DNA of 5,201 nt, taken from assembly GCA_002333205.1 (NCBI GenBank), contig DDAD01000082.1, positions 2,729-7,929 of the forward strand. Reading direction: 5' to 3'. Position numbers and translations under genes: made by a program. The notes beneath the pieces are model-generated. The model searched no databases. It was not told the DNA's origin and saw nothing but the letters and a program-made list of their open reading frames with translations. The DNA is from Pedobacter sp. UBA2067. GTDB lineage: Bacteria; Bacteroidota; Bacteroidia; Sphingobacteriales; Sphingobacteriaceae. How positions within the stretch are numbered: the stretch's first letter is position 1; every line of letters begins with the position of its first letter. Positions 1 to 5,201 of this stretch are shown in pieces.

Positions 1-1082
1 TCATTCGCATTATGGAGTGTAGCCCGCTTTACGGTTGTTCCGGCAAGCTGCACAGGTTTGAGGTTGGCTACCGGGGTTACTGCACCGGTTCTACCTACCT
101 GGTAGGTAACTTTTTGAAGTATGGTTTCTACTTCCTGTGCCTTGTATTTGTATGATATGGCCCAGCGCGGAGATTTTGCGGTAAAACCAAGTTCCTGTTG
201 CTGGCCATAGCTGTTTACTTTGATGACAATACCATCAATATCGTACCCGATCTTAAAGCGTTCGTTTTCCCAATGTTTGATGAATTCGAGTACTTCATCC
301 ATATTCGAAGCCAGCCTTGAGTGTTCACTAACATGGAAGCCCCAGGATTTTATGGCCTGCAAGCTTTCCCAATGTGTGTGGAAGAGTGTCCGATCTGTGT
401 TTAAAGAGTAGAAGAAAGCATCCAGCGGCCTTTTGGCTACTTCTGCAGAGTCCTGCATCTTTATGGTGCCTGCTGCAAAATTTCTCGGGTTGGCGTATGT
501 TACTTCGCCGAGTTCTTCCCGTTCTTTGTTCAGTCGTTCGAAAGCAGCACGGTGCATGAAGATCTCACCACGGATTTCGAAGATTTCCGGGCTATCACTG
601 CTTTTCAGGCGCTGAGGTATATTCCTGATGGTTTTTACATTGGTGGTTACGTCATCACCCTGAGTGCCATCGCCACGGGTAACCGCTCTTACAAGCTGGT
701 TTTGCTCGTAAGTGAGGCTAATGGAAAGACCATCAAACTTTAGTTCACATACGTATTGGAAATCGTCGCCGATTGCTTTTCTTATGCGGTCATCGAAGTC
801 GCGAAGGTCCTGCTCGTTATAGGTGTTTCCGAGCGAGAGCATCGGCCATTTATGTTTAACGGTTACGAAGTTCTTGGTAAGATCGCCACCCACTCGCTGG
901 GTAGGTGAGTTGGGATCTGCGTATTCGGGATGTTCTTTTTCAAGTTTTGCCAGGGTTTCCAGCTTCTTGTCGAATTCATAGTCTGCAATGGTCGGCATTG
1001 CCAGAACATAGTAGTTGTAAGTGTGCTGGTTAAGCTCTTTAACCAGTTCATCCATGGTATCTTTAATGCTCGCTGTGGACAT
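1..1082 (-). CDS. ligA: NAD-dependent DNA ligase LigA (N-terminal 360 residues, cut by window edge)
   Basis: LigA seals nicks in duplex DNA during replication and repair, using NAD+ to form a ligase-AMP intermediate. Translating the minus strand from the ATG at 1082 gives an open frame to the left edge. Family features appear in order. DYEFD (34-38) and SPTQRVGG (59-66) lie in the N-terminal Ia domain that binds the NMN half of NAD+. The adenylation motif KFDG (115-118) has Lys115 as the expected AMP-accepting lysine. RGEIF (171-175), ANPRNFAAGT (198-207) and DGIVIKV (283-289) are nucleotidyltransferase motifs, and VGRTGAVTPVA (329-339) opens the OB fold. The rest of the OB fold, the zinc finger, the HhH region and the BRCT domain lie outside the window, since the family is usually about 670 residues. 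The start lies 22 bases after the stop of the upstream co-directional gene, and no Shine-Dalgarno is visible. Identity is very secure; Met10 is a less likely alternative start. Confidence 0.97.
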   Translation of the reverse strand, partial: MSTASIKDTMDELVKELNQHTYNYYVLAMPTIADYEFDKKLETLAKLEKEHPEYADPNSPTQRVGGDLTKNFVTVKHKWPMLSLGNTYNEQDLRDFDDRIRKAIGDDFQYVCELKFDGLSISLTYEQNQLVRAVTRGDGTQGDDVTTNVKTIRNIPQRLKSSDSPEIFEIRGEIFMHRAAFERLNKEREELGEVTYANPRNFAAGTIKMQDSAEVAKRPLDAFFYSLNTDRTLFHTHWESLQAIKSWGFHVSEHSRLASNMDEVLEFIKHWENERFKIGYDIDGIVIKVNSYGQQQELGFTAKSPRWAISYKYKAQEVETILQKVTYQVGRTGAVTPVANLKPVQLAGTTVKRATLHNAN

Positions 1083-1094
1083 CCAACGAAGATA

Positions 1095-1103
1095 CAAATA
1101 GTA
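1095..1103 (-). promoter_or_regulatory. possible weak internal promoter element before ligA
   Basis: On the minus strand this reads TACTATTTG, which resembles the Bacteroidota -7 element TAnnTTTG but has three bases instead of two between TA and TTTG. It ends 12 bases before the ligA ATG. It could let ligA be transcribed separately from the upstream AcpH-like gene. No clear -33 TTG element is seen, so the call is tentative. Confidence 0.22.
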
Positions 1104-1104
1104 T

Positions 1105-1791
1105 TTAAAAAGCGCTTATTGCAGGATTTTGTTCCAGCTCATCAAAGATGGTGATAAACCGGGATTCGAGTTCAGGGCAGTATTCATCAAGTTTCTGCGT
1201 AAGTAGCTCCAGCTGTGCATCAGTAAACGGTTTATCCCAAACGCGCATGCAGATCCGGTTTAGCGCATAGCTGATGCTGGCTAGTTTCTGGTAGCTGAAA
1301 AGGTAGCGGCTTTTGAGGAAGTCACTGAGAAAAGCATCGAAGATAGCATGGTCGGGAAGTTCCCCTTTCTGTAAGAACAGATCAAGTTCAGGGGTAGTGG
1401 CTTGTTCCAATTGCTTGTAGAAAGTCTCGATATTAATCATGCCGGAGTGCAGAAGCAGATGATCAAGCATGAGCTCCAAGCCGATGTGTGCGAGGAAAAA
1501 AGGTTTTACAGGGCCAACAGTTACACAGGGAAGAATTAACTTCTTCAGATTGGCCGTTTCCGTTTTGAAAAATTCGGAGGTATGGAAGTAATTATCTACT
1601 TCAAGGTGTTTTTGCCAGCCTCGGAGAATGGATTGAAGCGGGGTTTTATCCTGGTATAACTCAGGGGTTTTCTGTGGATGAATGTTCCAGTATTTGTCCG
1701 CATTCTTTACCAAATCGGGCAACACCACACCCATGACCACATAATGATCTGGGTTATTGCGCTCGAAGTAGTAATGGGAGAGGAAGTTCAT
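1105..1791 (-). CDS. AcpH-like (acyl-carrier-protein phosphodiesterase family) protein, divergent
   Basis: A 228-residue soluble protein with no signal peptide or membrane segment. It opens with MNFLSH, matching the MNFLAH start of E. coli AcpH, which removes the phosphopantetheine arm from acyl carrier protein. Further matches to the AcpH pattern are a PDLV segment (25-28, Asp26), a GWQKHLEVDNYFH stretch (58-70, His62, Asp66, His70) where AcpH has G-x-HRxxD, and LELMLDHLL (105-113, Asp110, His111) where AcpH has a VMWDHFL segment. These His/Asp positions are what a metal-dependent HD-type phosphodiesterase needs. The match is remote: the usual HR pair is KH here, and the region between residues 30 and 55 is longer. 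Holo-ACP as substrate is therefore inferred from family resemblance only. The gene reads away from tyrS and lies 22 bases upstream of ligA, with which it may form an operon. The start is fixed by the conserved MNFL opening. Confidence 0.75.
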   Translation of the reverse strand: MNFLSHYYFERNNPDHYVVMGVVLPDLVKNADKYWNIHPQKTPELYQDKTPLQSILRGWQKHLEVDNYFHTSEFFKTETANLKKLILPCVTVGPVKPFFLAHIGLELMLDHLLLHSGMINIETFYKQLEQATTPELDLFLQKGELPDHAIFDAFLSDFLKSRYLFSYQKLASISYALNRICMRVWDKPFTDAQLELLTQKLDEYCPELESRFITIFDELEQNPAISAF

Positions 1792-1795
1792 CCCC

Positions 1796-1803
1796 TAAAA
1801 GTA
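1796..1803 (-). promoter_or_regulatory. possible -7 element for the AcpH-like/ligA unit
   Basis: The minus strand reads TACTTTTA, one mismatch from TAnnTTTG (the last base is A instead of G), ending four bases before the ATG at 1791. If it is used, the transcript would be nearly leaderless. No convincing -33 TTG lies 19-21 bases upstream. The AGGGG directly before the ATG touches the start codon, so it is too close to act as a normal Shine-Dalgarno. Confidence 0.28.
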
Positions 1804-1827
1804 GAAAATTTTTAAGCAGGCTTTTCC

Positions 1828-1835
1828 TATATTTG
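1828..1835 (+). promoter_or_regulatory. Bacteroidota-type -7 promoter element for tyrS
   Basis: TATATTTG matches the TAnnTTTG consensus of the Bacteroidota primary sigma factor exactly. It lies 11 bases before the ATG at 1847 (17 before the ATG at 1853), implying a transcript leader of only about 5-12 bases. The expected -33 TTG position is occupied by an A/T-rich stretch without a TTG, so only the -7 half is supported. Confidence 0.6.
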
Positions 1836-1846
1836 CCGCAAAAGTT

Positions 1847-3148
1847 ATGATAATGACCAATTTTGTAGAAGAATTACGCTGGAGGGGTATGCTGCATGAC
1901 ATCATGCCGAATACTGAAGAGAAATTGAATGAAGGCATGTGTGCCGGTTATATCGGCTTCGATCCGACTGCAGATTCGCTCCATGTTGGGCATCTAACAC
2001 AAATCATGACGCTTATTCATTTTCAGCGTGCTGGTCATAAGCCTTATGCATTGGTTGGCGGTGCTACCGGAATGGTTGGCGATCCTTCTGGGAAATCCGC
2101 GGAGCGGAACTTGCTTACAGAAGAAAGCCTGGAACATAACCTAAATGGCATTAAAGCACAGTTGAGCAAGTTCCTCGTGTTTGGCGAAGAAAGCAATGAT
2201 GCGGTAATGGTGAACAATGCTGATTGGTTCAAGAACTTCAGTTTCCTGGATTTTATCCGCGATGTAGGTAAGCACATTACCGTTAACTACATGATGGCAA
2301 AAGATAGCGTTAAAAAGCGTCTTAATGGTGAAGCCGGTGCTGGTCTTTCGTTTACTGAATTCAGCTACCAGTTGATACAAGGCTATGATTTTTACTATCT
2401 GTGGAAAAACCATAACTGTGTACTTCAAATGGGCGGTTCTGACCAATGGGGAAATATTGTAACCGGTACGGAATTTATTCGCCGTAAAGACAATGGTACT
2501 GCTTACGCATTGACAACACAGCTCATTAAAAAAGCTGATGGTACCAAGTTTGGTAAAACTGAAAGTGGAGCGGTTTGGCTGGACGCAACGAAAACTTCGC
2601 CTTACCGTTTTTACCAATTCTGGTTAAATGCATCTGATGAAGATGTTAAAAAATGGATCCGCATTTTCACGCTTAAATCAAAGGAAGAGATTGAGCGTTT
2701 GGAGCAGGAGCATGATCAGGCACCGCACATGAGGATTCTTCAAAAAGCATTAGCCGAAGACATCACCGTGCGCACCCATTCTGAAGCGGCACTCGAAACA
2801 GCAATCAAAACCTCAGGTTTTCTTTTTGGAAACGGCTCGCTTGACTTTTTTGCAACGTTAAGTGATGAGCAGGTATTAGAGATATTTGACGGTGTTCCAC
2901 AGTTTAACATCGCTAAAAGTGAGTTGGAGCAAGGTGTAGACCTTGGTACCTTACTGGCAGAGAAAACAAACATATTCCCGTCCAAGGGTGAGGTGAAAAA
3001 AACTGTTCAAGGTGGTGGCTTAAGCATTAATAAAGCTAAACCTGCCGATGCTGGTCAACAATACGGCACCTCCGATCTGTTGAACGGTAAATTTATTATT
3101 GTTCAAAAAGGCAAGAAAAACTATTTTCTGATTACAGCAGAGTGTTAA
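1847..3148 (+). CDS. tyrS: Tyrosyl-tRNA synthetase (TyrRS, class Ic)
   Basis: TyrRS charges tRNA-Tyr with tyrosine in the cytoplasm, using ATP through a tyrosyl-adenylate. The 433-residue protein is full length for the bacterial TyrRS type represented by E. coli (about 424). Visible signatures: YIGFDPT (35-41) at the tyrosine pocket, HVGH (46-49) as the class I HIGH motif, GGATGMVGDPSG (71-82), QMGGSDQWGN (194-203) at the tyrosine/ATP site, and KADGTKFGKT (229-238), in which KFGKT is the normal KMSKS variant for this type. A C-terminal S4-like RNA-binding domain covers about 365-430 and includes SKGEVKKTVQGGG (379-391). Two ATGs lie six bases apart at 1847 and 1853. The second gives MTNFVEELRWRG and 431 residues, a more natural family opening, so the true start may be 1853. 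There is no Shine-Dalgarno. The gene stands alone, diverging from the AcpH-like gene and ending at a strong terminator. Confidence 0.98.
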   Translation: MIMTNFVEELRWRGMLHDIMPNTEEKLNEGMCAGYIGFDPTADSLHVGHLTQIMTLIHFQRAGHKPYALVGGATGMVGDPSGKSAERNLLTEESLEHNLNGIKAQLSKFLVFGEESNDAVMVNNADWFKNFSFLDFIRDVGKHITVNYMMAKDSVKKRLNGEAGAGLSFTEFSYQLIQGYDFYYLWKNHNCVLQMGGSDQWGNIVTGTEFIRRKDNGTAYALTTQLIKKADGTKFGKTESGAVWLDATKTSPYRFYQFWLNASDEDVKKWIRIFTLKSKEEIERLEQEHDQAPHMRILQKALAEDITVRTHSEAALETAIKTSGFLFGNGSLDFFATLSDEQVLEIFDGVPQFNIAKSELEQGVDLGTLLAEKTNIFPSKGEVKKTVQGGGLSINKAKPADAGQQYGTSDLLNGKFIIVQKGKKNYFLITAEC

Positions 3149-3163
3149 TTCTATCTATATCAT

Positions 3164-3207
3164 AAAAAAAAAGCGCGGTAATAATTATTACTGCGCTTTT
3201 TTTTTTT
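3164..3207. terminator. Bidirectional intrinsic terminator between tyrS and the LuxE-like gene
   Basis: Nine A's (3164-3172) precede an inverted repeat. GCGC (3173-3176) pairs with GCGC (3193-3196), G3177 and T3192 form a wobble, and the perfect palindrome GTAATAATTATTAC (3178-3191) forms the upper stem and loop. Eleven T's (3197-3207) follow. The A and T runs can extend the stem and also supply a U-tract on either strand, so it fits the end of tyrS from the left and of the LuxE-like gene from the right. It begins 15 bases after the tyrS stop. Confidence 0.93.
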
Positions 3208-3246
3208 CGCAAATTGCTTATAGAAGTAAGCTGAGTTCCTATGGTT

Positions 3247-3272
3247 CAAGGCTTATTGTACAAGGCTTATTG
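3247..3272. repeat. Short tandem duplication, 14-base period, over the 3' end of the LuxE-like gene
   Basis: The 12-mer CAAGGCTTATTG occurs at 3247-3258 and again at 3261-3272, separated by TA, giving a 14-base period; a third partial CAAG follows at 3275-3278. The right copy carries the TAA stop of the LuxE-like gene (3267-3269 on the minus strand), so the left copy looks like a duplicate of the gene's last bases placed just after the stop. It does not change the protein. Confidence 0.7.
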
Positions 3273-4250
3273 GACAAGAAGATTACAACCCCGAATATCT
3301 GCATTGTCAAAGCGGCCCAGTACTTCAAAGGAACCATCTGGATGTATCTTCCCTAAGTCTTGTGTAGCGATGAAGCTGCACGAGTTTAAGTTAGCCAGAT
3401 CAATGACATTAATGCCACCAGTTTGCCGGTTCTCGAGCAGGCTTAGCGGATCATTGGTGTCGCGCAGTACAATGCGCATCCAGGCTGGACAATTAAAGAT
3501 GCCACTGCCATAGGAGTAGCCTTGAGAAAGTAGTTCGGTCATGCCATACTCACTATGGATGGTGGGTACTCCGAATCCAGTAGTAAGTAGTTCATGGAGT
3601 TCCTCACGCACCATTTCCTTTCGTTTGCCTTTCATACCGCCAGTTTCCATGACGATCAGTTCGGGAAATTGCAACCTGTACTCTTCAATGAAGTCCAATA
3701 GAGCATAGGTGACCCCGATTAGGATGGTACTTTGTTTTTGTTGTTTAAGCTCCAGCAAAGTTTGATATAAGCCTTCATTTTGATGCAGAAAGTAGCCACT
3801 TTTAGGGTGTTGGCTTTGGGCAATCAATGCATCCACCATGTAAATCAATGACGAACCTTCACGTTCCTGGTAAGAGGGTAGCAACGCAAGAATGCAGCTG
3901 TCGGCAGGATCTCCGTAGAAATGTTGAAAAGCCCGGTTGAAGCTTTCTTCATAGAGCGTTAAATCGGTAACAATATGTTGGCTCTGTGTCTGGCCCGTAG
4001 TTCCGGAACTTGAAAACACAACTTGTGCTGGCAGCATAGTGCTTTTTACCTCATGAGATTTAAAGAAGGCTATGGGCAAATAAGGGATTTTAGCAGTGCT
4101 TATTACCTGATCGGGCTGCACTTTTAGGTGTTGTAAGAAGGATCTGTAGACCTCGCAATTCGCAGCTTGATACCGGAATACGGTTAAAGCCGTTTCTTCA
4201 AATGCTTTTGGAGTGCTGATGTTAAAAATTTGTTCTTTGATGTTCTCCAC
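3267..4250 (-). CDS. LuxE-like acyl-protein synthetase (adenylate-forming enzyme)
   Basis: A 327-residue member of the LuxE acyl-protein synthetase family within the ANL adenylating superfamily. Such enzymes activate a carboxylic acid with ATP to an acyl-adenylate and move the acyl group to a cysteine or partner. Counting from the GTG at 4250: IPYLPIAFFKSHEV (55-68) precedes the ATP-binding loop FSSSGTTG (79-86). SEYGMTELLSQGY (233-245) matches the ANL motif with the conserved Y-G-x-T-E, GGMKGKRKE (204-212) lies between them, and GRFDNADIRGCNLL (312-325) closes the protein. Cys322 is placed like the cysteine near the C-terminus that carries the acyl group in luminous-bacteria LuxE. The frame is open back to an ATG at 4331, but that would overlap the upstream gene by 52 bases and add an unrelated N-terminus. 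VENIKEQIF from the GTG gives the usual family opening and length. The substrate is unknown, and no LuxC reductase or LuxD is in the window. It follows the small membrane-protein gene after a 29-base gap. Confidence 0.87.
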   Translation of the reverse strand: MENIKEQIFNISTPKAFEETALTVFRYQAANCEVYRSFLQHLKVQPDQVISTAKIPYLPIAFFKSHEVKSTMLPAQVVFSSSGTTGQTQSQHIVTDLTLYEESFNRAFQHFYGDPADSCILALLPSYQEREGSSLIYMVDALIAQSQHPKSGYFLHQNEGLYQTLLELKQQKQSTILIGVTYALLDFIEEYRLQFPELIVMETGGMKGKRKEMVREELHELLTTGFGVPTIHSEYGMTELLSQGYSYGSGIFNCPAWMRIVLRDTNDPLSLLENRQTGGINVIDLANLNSCSFIATQDLGKIHPDGSFEVLGRFDNADIRGCNLLVQ

Positions 4251-4254
4251 GGCA

Positions 4255-4262
4255 CAAAAATA
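4255..4262 (-). promoter_or_regulatory. Bacteroidota-type -7 promoter element for the LuxE-like gene
   Basis: The minus strand reads TATTTTTG, a full match to TAnnTTTG, in the 29-base gap between the small membrane-protein gene and the GTG at 4250. Only four bases separate it from the GTG, so a transcript made here would start at or next to the start codon. No clear -33 TTG is seen 19-21 bases upstream, and A/T-rich sequence can produce this octamer by chance. Confidence 0.4.
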
Positions 4263-4279
4263 CGGAAACAAATAACAGA

Positions 4280-4630
4280 TTAACGATTGCTTTTCTCCCG
4301 TATCAATGCCTTGCGGAAGTGATAACCACAAAATCCGCTTAGGCCTGCAGCAAATCCACCGAGTAAAGCGGTAATCAATAAAACCAATAGCCAGCTGTCT
4401 ACGCCCAACATTTCTGCGACGCGACCCGCCATGAGATGTTGATTGGGTATGCTGTTATAAAGCGCCATCGCGGTCCAGAGTACGAGTATCGCTATGAAAG
4501 GCGACCACAATGCAATCTTCGCAGTTTTTCCAAGAATAGCACAGGTTAGGAAGGAGATGATGACGATCACCCACCACGGCAGAATAAGTTGTAGCAGGAA
4601 TGCGGCGATCAAAATGATTAGGAAAACCAT
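4280..4630 (-). CDS. Small four-helix integral membrane protein, function unknown
   Basis: A 116-residue, very hydrophobic protein that I do not recognise as a named family. Likely membrane segments are about residues 2-17 and 20-35, forming a hairpin turned at PWW (18-20), then 43-59, and a long glycine-rich helix at about 79-103 containing GGFAAGLSG (91-99). The tail (HFRKALIREKSNR, 104-116) is basic, so the C-terminus is probably cytoplasmic by the positive-inside rule. There is no cleavable signal peptide and no catalytic motif. The ATG at 4630 lies one base after the TAA of the penicillin-acylase-family gene (TAATATG), which points to shared transcription and probably translational coupling. 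It is real rather than a shadow, because the hydrophobic pattern is coherent and its 3' end abuts the LuxE-like gene. Any role in anchoring or assisting the exported acylase is only a guess from position. Confidence 0.8.
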   Translation of the reverse strand: MVFLIILIAAFLLQLILPWWVIVIISFLTCAILGKTAKIALWSPFIAILVLWTAMALYNSIPNQHLMAGRVAEMLGVDSWLLVLLITALLGGFAAGLSGFCGYHFRKALIREKSNR

Positions 4631-4631
4631 A

Positions 4632-5201
4632 TTATTTCTTTGAGATTTTTAAACGTGTAAGTGCTTTTACTGCGGGGTCCTGGGCATTGTTCATGAGGTA
4701 TAGGTCGTAGAGCTTACCTTCAGCCCAGGTGCTGATCATATTATCGTAAAACGGACTTCCAGGATTGCCAGACTGGCCTCCCGGAAATACGCCATGTCCT
4801 TTCGGTGTATCGCCAAGCTCAATTACCATTCTCCAGGAAGGACCGTTGGATTCGCTAAGTGCATTAATAGTGCTTTTGGAACCGCCGATCATCAGCGTTT
4901 TGGATCCGAAGCCGGGGATTGCAGCCAGATGTGGCACGTGGCTATGTTTCACATTTGCCCAGGCCCAGTTTTTTCCAATTACCCCATACTTACGTTCCAG
5001 ACTATCGCATGCATACTTGAAGGATAGGTTTACGAGATCTTTAAGGCTTTCTTTTTCAGGGGTGTTAACATTGTCGTACCATGGTGCATTCGGCTCTTTG
5101 CTGAGCATTTGAACGGTACGGTCACGGGAAGGATGACGCATCGGTACGTTCGCCACTTCAAACTCATCATCCCAGATCAACTTGTTCAGTTTAAACATCC
5201 A
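4632..5201 (-). CDS. Penicillin acylase family protein (C-terminal 189 residues, cut by window edge)
   Basis: Penicillin acylases and related acyl-homoserine-lactone acylases are exported Ntn-hydrolases. A precursor cleaves itself into alpha and beta chains, and the serine at the start of the beta chain hydrolyses amide bonds of acylated substrates. This fragment is the end of the beta chain. GKNWAWANVKHSHVP (76-90 of the visible part) matches the W-x-W-G region near the C-terminus. GPSWRMVIELGD (120-131) followed by the diagnostic PGGQSGNPGSP (140-150), YDN and W-x-x-G (159-162) matches the family's final block. The frame is open through the right edge (the last codon is TGG), so the methionine at 5198 is internal and not a start. 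Signal peptide, alpha chain and nucleophilic serine are outside, since the family is usually 700-850 residues. Substrate specificity cannot be read from this part. It is the promoter-proximal visible gene of the leftward array and is followed one base later by the small membrane-protein gene. Confidence 0.94.
   Translation of the reverse strand, partial: WMFKLNKLIWDDEFEVANVPMRHPSRDRTVQMLSKEPNAPWYDNVNTPEKESLKDLVNLSFKYACDSLERKYGVIGKNWAWANVKHSHVPHLAAIPGFGSKTLMIGGSKSTINALSESNGPSWRMVIELGDTPKGHGVFPGGQSGNPGSPFYDNMISTWAEGKLYDLYLMNNAQDPAVKALTRLKISKK

Noticed and set aside
92..108. Inverted repeat TACCTACC-T-GGTAGGTA inside ligA
   Set aside because: The arms are only 8 bases with a one-base centre, and they lie in codons for the conserved YQVGRTGA stretch of the OB fold, so coding constraint explains it.
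234..238. KFGKT in place of KMSKS in TyrRS (coordinates here are protein residues, about bases 2546-2560)
   Set aside because: KFGKT is the usual form of this motif in E. coli-type tyrosyl-tRNA synthetases, so it is not a defect.
1792..1796. AGGGG on the minus strand directly before the AcpH-like ATG, as a Shine-Dalgarno
   Set aside because: It touches the start codon with no spacer, so it cannot pair in the normal register, and Bacteroidota rarely rely on Shine-Dalgarno sites.
2141..2617. 158-codon open frame on the minus strand within tyrS
   Set aside because: It is wholly antisense to the conserved catalytic core of tyrS, shows no recognisable domain, and has no promoter or spacing to suggest a gene.
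3216..3231. Short hairpin GCTTA-TAGAAG-TAAGC downstream of the terminator
   Set aside because: A five-base A/T-rich stem with no U-tract is expected by chance, and the strong terminator beside it already explains the region.
4251..4331. ATG-started N-terminal extension of the LuxE-like gene
   Set aside because: The 27 extra residues overlap the end of the small membrane-protein gene by 52 bases and do not resemble the family's N-terminus. The GTG at 4250 gives the usual opening and length.
4765..5112. 115-codon plus-strand open frame opposite the penicillin-acylase gene
   Set aside because: It is antisense to the highly conserved PGGQSGNPGSP region and has no features of its own.

Overview
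The window reads as a piece of a Bacteroidota chromosome, most likely from the Sphingobacteriaceae (Pedobacter/Mucilaginibacter type). Three things suggest this: the protein sequences; the lack of Shine-Dalgarno sites before the genes; and sequences fitting the Bacteroidota -7 promoter element TAnnTTTG just upstream of two genes. Genus-level placement is an inference, since no database search was possible. Coding density is high, and the longest non-coding stretch is about 118 bases (3149-3266).

Left part (1-1791, minus strand): a two-gene unit transcribed leftwards. The first gene (1105-1791) encodes a 228-residue protein resembling a divergent acyl-carrier-protein phosphodiesterase (AcpH-like, HD-fold). 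It is followed after 22 bases by ligA, the NAD-dependent DNA ligase, which is cut by the window's left edge after 360 codons.

Centre (1792-3207, plus strand): tyrS, a complete tyrosyl-tRNA synthetase, starts from a compact 55-base divergent spacer shared with the AcpH-like gene. It ends at a strong, nearly symmetrical hairpin flanked by A and T runs, which can terminate transcription from both sides.

Right part (3208-5201, minus strand): a three-gene leftward array that converges on tyrS at the terminator. In transcription order it holds the C-terminal 189 codons of a penicillin-acylase-family Ntn-hydrolase (cut by the right edge), a four-helix small membrane protein starting one base after the acylase stop, and a LuxE-like acyl-protein synthetase. 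The last gene probably starts at a GTG placed just downstream of its own TAnnTTTG element.

Most of the window is ordinary housekeeping sequence. There is no mobile element, CRISPR array, RNA gene or defence cassette that I can support. The parts that merit a second look are the LuxE-like synthetase without any visible reductase partner, its near-leaderless GTG start, the tight acylase/membrane-protein pair, and the AcpH-like protein upstream of ligA.
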